Below, piece by piece: positions 59,508 to 64,000 of a stretch of 64,000 bases of DNA. Position numbers and translations under genes: made by a program. The notes under the pieces were generated by a model. The model saw nothing but the letters and a program-made list of their open reading frames with translations. It was not told the origin of the DNA and ran no database searches. Origin of the DNA: Anaerolineae bacterium (lineage in GTDB: Bacteria; Chloroflexota; Anaerolineae; Aggregatilineales; Phototrophicaceae). The stretch is taken from the NCBI GenBank assembly GCA_022820665.1, contig JAJEFB010000021.1, positions 1-64,000 on the forward strand, in the 5' to 3' direction. Every line of letters begins with the position of its first letter. Positions within the stretch are counted from its first letter, which is position 1.

Positions 59508-60536
59508 TCAAGCGTCGCAATCGACATTCCACAGGTCGTCGGGAGGCTTTGGCAGCAGTGCCGCGTCCCATTCAAGGATGTCCACGTCCAAGCCCATACA
59601 TTGATAAGATTGCATGATGGTCAAGGCATTTTGCGCCAGCATCCCGACGTATGTACCGCCGAAACCGCCCGGTTCGCCCATGGCGTCCCCAAAGAGTTCG
59701 CGGATCCCCACGCGCACGGATTCACCTTGAGCTCCCACCGCCTCGATCACAGCGTCGATGGTATCGGGCGGGATGCTGCTCTCTACGAAAAGCACCGGAA
59801 TCTCGTTTTCAATGACAAAATCGACCGTCGCCTGGATATCGCCCACACCTGCCTCATCCTCGGTGCTCAAGCCCTGAATGGCTTGCATCTTCCAGCCAAA
59901 GGCGGCGCCGAAATACTGAAAGGCATCGTGCGATGTCACGAGAAATCGCCGCGCTTCGTCGATCGAGCGCAAGCCCGCGTTCGCCCATTCAAAGAGAGCC
60001 TGAAGTTGCCCTACGTAAGCCGCCGCATTGTCTCGGTAGACTTGGGCGTTTTGCGGGTCGAGTTCGGCAAGCGCCTCGCCGAGATCAAGCGCGGTGATCT
60101 CCCAATTGCGAGGATCGAACCAGAAATGCGGATCGTCCACATTGCTGTACTGATCGGAAAGGTCGAAGCCGCCGACGATGAATCCGGCTTCCTTGACCGG
60201 CTGACCCATGGCATAGGTCTTGATGCCCTGTTCGCCGAGCGCGGCAAAAACTGTTTCAAACTGACCTTCGAGATGCAGGCCGCTGTAAACGACCATCGCG
60301 GCGCGATTCATTGCCGCGATATCCGACTCGGTCGGTTGATAAAGATGCGGGTCGACGCCGGGTCCCATCAAGGATGTTATCATGATGCCGTCCCGGCCGT
60401 CGCTCAAGATTTCCAACAGGTCAGAGGCTTGAGTGGTGGTTGCCACAATGCGCAGTGTCTCTTCCGTCGCCCGGGCTGGCGCGAGCGACACGATGAACGC
60501 CAAAGCTGAGAACATTGCGGCGAGAAGTTTAGTCAC
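59508..60536 (-). CDS. Zinc/manganese-binding protein of the metal ABC transporter
   Basis: 342 residues from a GTG at 60536, chosen because GGAGGAATTCGC precedes it and a signal peptide (LLAAMFSALAFIVSLAPARATEE) follows at once; the open frame upstream is not needed. Cluster A-1 (ZnuA/TroA) metal ligands are visible: H in VDPHLYQP near 85, DDPHFWFDP near 140, SHDAFQYFG near 205 and E/D in the C-terminal lobe (VFVESSIPPDT). No His-rich loop, so Mn2+ or Zn2+ are both possible. It is exported and hands the metal to the permeases. The leader carries two TTTTAG-N5/6-TTAA boxes. Confidence 0.9.
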   Translation of the reverse strand: MTKLLAAMFSALAFIVSLAPARATEETLRIVATTTQASDLLEILSDGRDGIMITSLMGPGVDPHLYQPTESDIAAMNRAAMVVYSGLHLEGQFETVFAALGEQGIKTYAMGQPVKEAGFIVGGFDLSDQYSNVDDPHFWFDPRNWEITALDLGEALAELDPQNAQVYRDNAAAYVGQLQALFEWANAGLRSIDEARRFLVTSHDAFQYFGAAFGWKMQAIQGLSTEDEAGVGDIQATVDFVIENEIPVLFVESSIPPDTIDAVIEAVGAQGESVRVGIRELFGDAMGEPGGFGGTYVGMLAQNALTIMQSYQCMGLDVDILEWDAALLPKPPDDLWNVDCDA

Positions 60537-60559
60537 GCGAATTCCTCCAAGCAGAGATA

Positions 60560-60608
60560 TTTTAGCGATATTAAGTATAGTTTTAGACCAACTTAAAAAT
60601 CTTGTCAA
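60560..60608 (-). promoter_or_regulatory. Metal-responsive operator boxes and promoter of the metal ABC operon
   Basis: Two palindrome-like boxes, TTTTAGACCAACTTAAAA (60581-60598) and TTTTAG-CGATA-TTAA (60560-60574), lie 21 bp apart (two turns). TTGACA (minus strand, 60603-60608) is a -35 candidate; TAAAAC or TATACT in the boxes would be the -10. This layout fits repression by a DtxR/MntR- or Fur-type protein. Confidence 0.5.
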
Positions 60609-60824
60609 GTGTCCGAAACAAACTGATTCAGATTGCGCAGTTTACAGCGTATAATCCACCCTGGCTTATCACCGTAAATCTTGCGCCAAAGAAAGATTCA
60701 CCCTCTTGCTTAACAGACCCTCTCGCTCATGCGAAGAAATGGCTTGTTATTATGTGTGAGCGCGGCAGATTTTTTCGCCGCTCGCGCGCCGAGCGGCTGT
60801 CAAAGAACGCGAGGAAAACCAAGC

Positions 60825-61388
60825 ATGGCTTATTATGATGACAAAGAGAATGTAGAACAATACATTCGAATGGCAGCGAAATACGATGGCAGATTGCTTG
60901 TTGACGCACTTGGCAAGTATCTGCCGCATGGGTCAAAACTGCTGGAATTAGGCATGGGTCCGGGCAAAGATCTGTTGATGCTCAAGCGATTTTATCAAGT
61001 AGTCGGGTCCGATTCGTCGGCGATATTCGTCGAGCGTTTCAGGGAACTGCACCCAAATACAAGAGTCGAGCTGTTAGATGCAGTTACGATGGAGACGGAG
61101 GAACAATTTCAAGGCATCTACTCCAACAAAGTACTCTATCACTTGACCCGCGATGAACTGCTCACTTCGTTTGACCGTCAAGCGCGCGTTCTTACGAGGG
61201 GAGGCATTGCGCTTCATTCATTCTGGTATGGCGACGAAGAGGGCGAGCATCAGGGTTTGCACTTCGCATATTACAACGAAGATACCTTGAAAGCGCTGAT
61301 TGGTCCGACATATGACATTTTGGAGACCCGACAGTATACCGAGATGGAAACCGGCGATTCATTCTATATTGTATTGCGCAAACGATGA
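60825..61388 (+). CDS. Small class I SAM-dependent methyltransferase
   Basis: 187 residues. The ATG at 60825 follows GAGGAAAACCAAGC; the frame upstream is not homologous. SAM site LLELGMGPGKDLLML near 38 and VVGSDSS near 57, motif II GIYSNKVLYHLTRDEL near 95, then GGIALHSFWYGDEEGEHQGLHFAYY near 132. This resembles a tellurite-resistance/thiopurine-like methyltransferase group of short proteins. Substrate unknown. It is AT-richer than the average here. Divergent from the metal ABC operon. Confidence 0.82.
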   Translation: MAYYDDKENVEQYIRMAAKYDGRLLVDALGKYLPHGSKLLELGMGPGKDLLMLKRFYQVVGSDSSAIFVERFRELHPNTRVELLDAVTMETEEQFQGIYSNKVLYHLTRDELLTSFDRQARVLTRGGIALHSFWYGDEEGEHQGLHFAYYNEDTLKALIGPTYDILETRQYTEMETGDSFYIVLRKR

Positions 61389-61522
61389 AACGTTGCCTTG
61401 CCGCGGCGACGCATGAATTGCGCCAGCTGAATGAAGCGCAGATCCAATAAAAGATCAATCATTGACATTGAAGTATCCAAACAGGTCGGGCTACTAGCGC
61501 AAAGTTTCGCCTTGCGCCCGGC

Positions 61523-62428
61523 TCACAACAGACGCCAGCGTCGTTTTTTGGGCGGCGCGAGGCCGTGCGTCAACGTGGTCAAGCCACCGCCGCTCGCGCA
61601 AAACATCGGGCGCATCTCAGCCAGCAACGGCTCAACGCCGCGCAGGGGGCGCCGGCGATTGACCATTTCGATGAAGGCTCCCTCGCCAGCTACAACAGCA
61701 GCCGTATCATCCGGCGAGAGCTTATCGCTCCAGCGCCAATGTTCAGGGTAATAATAATAGTAGAGCAAGTAGGTCGTGGCGGTGACCGGCGAAACGCCGC
61801 GGTTGTGGTAGGACCACAGATCCAAGCCGGCATGCGTCGCCATTTCCGCCATGATCACCAAGGCGCAAGCGCCGGAAACCTGCTTGGCATAGGTCGGCTC
61901 GCTGCTTTCGACATCGACAATTCCTTTGAGGAAGCCCTCGGGATGGATAAGATGATCAATGCCTTTGCGATATGCGCCAACTCCCATCTGCCTAAAACTC
62001 TCATGCTCGAATACGATGCCCGTCGCCAGTTGGGCAGCGCCTTGCCATAATTCCTCCAGCGGATCGCCGGCGTCCGTCATGTCCGAAACGGCGGCGGCAA
62101 ACGTCGGCATAATCTCAGTTTGCAGCGCCCGCCAATGCGCGTGTTGACGCAGCATTGCCGCCACCGACAACCAAGCCAGCAACGCTTTGCAGCGCGCTTG
62201 ATCGACGATCTCGCCGGCAGTCGCATCGGCTTTGCCAAGCAGTTCAAGAGCAGTTTCGGCAGCCGGTCTGTCAGCGAGTATCTGATAGCGCAGGGCTGCC
62301 AGATGGGCGGCTTTCAAGGGGTCTTCACCGCCCCGTTCCAGCAAAAGCAAGGCGCTGGCCACTGGCTCGCGTTCGCGATTGTCGCGCGCCAATGTCAGGT
62401 GTTCACGCCTATGAAACAAGCCATCCAT
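61523..62428 (-). CDS. Alginate-lyase-like (alpha/alpha toroid) protein
   Basis: 301 residues from the ATG at 62428, two bases after the upstream gene's stop, so translation is coupled. The C-terminal two thirds (YAKQVSGACALVIMAEMATHAGLDLWSYHNRG, VTATTYLLYYYYYPEHWRW) match, from memory, the alginate lyase/heparinase-like helical toroid where a Tyr/His pair and a GxDLW-like motif occur. The N-terminal third is Ala/Leu-rich helical. No signal peptide, which is unusual for a polysaccharide lyase, and the length is below that of complete lyases. It may be a diverged member without activity. Partner genes are surface proteins. Confidence 0.6.
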   Translation of the reverse strand: MDGLFHRREHLTLARDNREREPVASALLLLERGGEDPLKAAHLAALRYQILADRPAAETALELLGKADATAGEIVDQARCKALLAWLSVAAMLRQHAHWRALQTEIMPTFAAAVSDMTDAGDPLEELWQGAAQLATGIVFEHESFRQMGVGAYRKGIDHLIHPEGFLKGIVDVESSEPTYAKQVSGACALVIMAEMATHAGLDLWSYHNRGVSPVTATTYLLYYYYYPEHWRWSDKLSPDDTAAVVAGEGAFIEMVNRRRPLRGVEPLLAEMRPMFCASGGGLTTLTHGLAPPKKRRWRLL

Positions 62429-62430
62429 GT

Positions 62431-63174
62431 TTAAGCCATTGGACTGGGACTGGTGTCATCATCAGCGAAGAGCAAAGGCGAGCCCTGCCCCGGCTGAAAT
62501 TGGGCTGGCGCGGTCATCGACTCTGCCGGAGCGGGAGAGAGCGCCATCCCCACCTGTCGCATAGTCGCTCCGGCCGGGGGATTGGGCGGTCGTTGGCGCC
62601 GCCCCGCGCGAATCCTTTTCAGTCGCCGGCGGAAAACCAGCATATAGATTAACCATCCGATCAACAACATCGCAAGACTGATTAGCATGCTGGCAATCAA
62701 GCCCATCCCGATGCTCTGCAAGCCCTGCAACTGCTCATCGGTCAACTGGCTTGTTTGAGCTTCGGTCCTCTCTGCCCCGACAACGGGCAAGGGTGTCACG
62801 CCGAAATCGAGCCGAACGGGCGCCGATCCCGGCGCGACAACCGCGCTAAATGCAAAGTCTGTCGTCGCCCGGTACTGCGCGCTCGTCAAGAGCACTTGGT
62901 ACTCGCCACGCGGTAAATCCCCAATACAAACCAGACCGGGAACGGTATAGGTTGAAGCCTCCAGCAACTTTGTCGCGACCGTAATGCCCAGCGCGCTCTG
63001 TAAATTGACGCCGATGCCCTGCGTGACAGGCGGTTCACTCTCATCGAATTTGCCGTTGCCATTGCGATCTTCATAGGACATGACACAGATTTGGCCCCTG
63101 TCCTGCGACGTCGAAGTCCCGACAAGCGCAAGCGACAGGCACAGAAGAATCAGCATTCGTTTTGGTCTCTTCAT
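62431..63174 (-). CDS. Secreted Sdr-like (SdrD B / prealbumin-like) membrane-anchored protein
   Basis: 247 residues from the ATG at 63174; a GTG directly before is possible. Signal peptide about 1-24 (MLILLCLSLALVGTST). An Sdr B-type domain follows, with the calcium-loop-like YEDRNGNGKFDESEPPV near 33, then a membrane helix (IGMGLIASMLISLAMLLIGWLIYMLVF, about 150-178) and a basic, Pro-rich cytoplasmic tail. It is a surface-anchored protein; its role is unknown. The sequence before the start is a triple repeat AGGGTTCGT in which each unit contains a ribosome-site-like AGGG. Confidence 0.82.
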   Translation of the reverse strand: MKRPKRMLILLCLSLALVGTSTSQDRGQICVMSYEDRNGNGKFDESEPPVTQGIGVNLQSALGITVATKLLEASTYTVPGLVCIGDLPRGEYQVLLTSAQYRATTDFAFSAVVAPGSAPVRLDFGVTPLPVVGAERTEAQTSQLTDEQLQGLQSIGMGLIASMLISLAMLLIGWLIYMLVFRRRLKRIRAGRRQRPPNPPAGATMRQVGMALSPAPAESMTAPAQFQPGQGSPLLFADDDTSPSPMA

Positions 63175-63175
63175 C

Positions 63176-63202
63176 ACGAACCCTACGAACCCTACGAACC
63201 CT
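63176..63202. repeat. Triplicate 9-bp tandem repeat at a translation start
   Basis: ACGAACCCT three times in a row; on the minus strand this gives AGGGTTCGT copies just before the start codon at 63174, so the AGGG closest to the ATG can serve as ribosome site. Confidence 0.7.
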
Positions 63203-63228
63203 CGAAGGTCTTTCCATGCCGCCGGGCA

Positions 63229-64000
63229 TCAGCGAAAGCGCAAAAACAAGGAAAAAAGCAATCCGCAGATCAGAACAATGCCCGCCAAGGCAACAACGAA
63301 CAAGCCACTCAACTCGCGCAACAGGTTTTCCTCCTCGTCGATTCTGGCCGGCACTTCCGTTGGCGACATCGCGACTGGCGACGCGTCTTGAATGTCAAAA
63401 CCCGCTTTCACGCCGAATGCCAGATGGATCGGCCGGCCGTCGCGCAGATCAACCCGAAGCGCTTCCGAACCGGTCAGCCCATAGCCCTCTGGCGCGGCAA
63501 CAGCGACAGTATAGATCTGCGGCTGACCGTCCCCGATACAAAGCGGTTGGGATTCGGCATCGGCGCGCAGGTCGGCAAGCTGATTCCCGACCTCGTCCAA
63601 CAATCGAATCCGGCCATCGGAAAGAGCTGTTTCGCCGGGATCTATGGCGCCGTTCTCGTTGTCATCCACATACACCGAAACGCAGACAACGGGATCAAGG
63701 TCCGCTGGATCCATCATCGGCTCGGCAGCCCCCGCCACCGGCGCTGGCGGCAGGTCATTATCCAAGGCAAGTCCGCCGATCGCCCGCGGTTCATCAATGG
63801 TCGCCGCGGTTTCCGTCGCGCTAACCACAGCCTCCGCAAGCTCGGCAGGGCTCACCGCGCTCCGCTCGTCCGCGCCAGTGATGAACTCAATGACAACCCG
63901 CTGCCCTATCTGCAAGATCGCGTTGGGATCCAGGTCATTCGTCGCCACGATCTCATCGACAGTCACCCCGTAATTGACTGCAATGGCCGACAAGGTTTCG
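63229..64000 (-). CDS. LysM plus Sdr-like surface protein, N-terminus beyond window
   Basis: At least 256 residues; the frame runs off the window end, so the N-terminus is missing. The visible start of the domain (ETLSAIAVNYGVTVDEIVATNDLDPNAILQIGQRVVIE) is a LysM repeat, which binds peptidoglycan or chitin-like glycans. An Ala/Glu-rich linker is followed by an Sdr-like block (CVSVYVDDNENGAIDPGETAL near 110) and a C-terminal membrane helix ending in FLRFR. It shares this plan with the next gene (62431) and lies 54 bases upstream of it. It is likely anchored in the membrane with the LysM outside. Confidence 0.82.
   Translation of the reverse strand, partial: ETLSAIAVNYGVTVDEIVATNDLDPNAILQIGQRVVIEFITGADERSAVSPAELAEAVVSATETAATIDEPRAIGGLALDNDLPPAPVAGAAEPMMDPADLDPVVCVSVYVDDNENGAIDPGETALSDGRIRLLDEVGNQLADLRADAESQPLCIGDGQPQIYTVAVAAPEGYGLTGSEALRVDLRDGRPIHLAFGVKAGFDIQDASPVAMSPTEVPARIDEEENLLRELSGLFVVALAGIVLICGLLFSLFLRFR

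Noticed and set aside
59277..60509. 410-codon plus-strand frame
   Set aside because: Antisense to the metal-binding-protein gene, no family sequence.

Overview
Raw 64 kb bacterial window, moderately GC-rich with one AT-rich island near 5-7 kb. No rRNA, tRNA, CRISPR array, transposase or prophage was recognised. The gene set suggests a free-living heterotrophic bacterium, most likely Chloroflexota. Pointers are sugar ABC systems lacking their own ATPase, a LexA gene with a Gram-positive-type SOS box, a fused homocysteine methyltransferase/methylenetetrahydrofolate reductase, secreted SH3b/CARDB and LysM/Sdr-like proteins, and GC-rich dispersed hairpins. The phylum is an inference.

Layout. 1-705: end of a proline-rich protein. 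1.0-4.8 kb: sugar or sugar-acid catabolism (two TIM-barrel isomerase-like proteins, a 3-hydroxyisobutyrate-dehydrogenase-family enzyme, an aldo/keto reductase). 5.0-6.8 kb: AT-rich island with a small membrane protein, a 23-codon gene stump and a type II restriction-modification pair. 7.0-19.9 kb: beta-glucan locus with a LacI regulator, binding protein, two permeases, GH3 and a GH16 laminarinase with three binding modules; GH116 and a polysaccharide deacetylase face it. Three copies of one 14-16 bp palindrome tie the LacI gene to the transport operon. 19.9-21.1 kb: repeat-rich intergenic DNA. 21.1-25.9 kb: cyclopropane-fatty-acid synthase, PHP phosphatase, a secreted protein, a DUF1801 protein. 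26.0-33.7 kb: second sugar system (binding protein, two permeases, Gfo/Idh/MocA dehydrogenase, FGGY kinase) beside an M29 aminopeptidase. 34.0-36.4 kb: metG with a leader that looks like a classical translation-coupled attenuator. 36.4-43.7 kb: a membrane protein, a thiolase, and three tandem GT-C glycosyltransferase copies, the first a pseudogene; the second unit still carries a stump of the thiolase start. 44.0-55.9 kb: ABC ATPase, SH3b/CARDB protein, methyltransferase, DUF4032-like protein, LuxR-type regulator, HMT/MTHFR fusion, lytic transglycosylase, lexA, dprA, a MerR-like regulator, a GT2. 55.9-60.5 kb: zinc/manganese ABC operon whose two permeases carry C-terminal winged-helix domains. 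60.8-64.0 kb: methyltransferase, an alginate-lyase-like protein and two Sdr-like surface proteins.

The most unusual items are the metG leader (leaderless 26-codon peptide with Met codons, mutually exclusive hairpins, terminator), the metal permeases fused to DtxR-like domains (one also with a Cys-rich insert), and the tandem duplication that dragged along a thiolase fragment. All functions are read from the sequence and recalled family knowledge; no database search was run.
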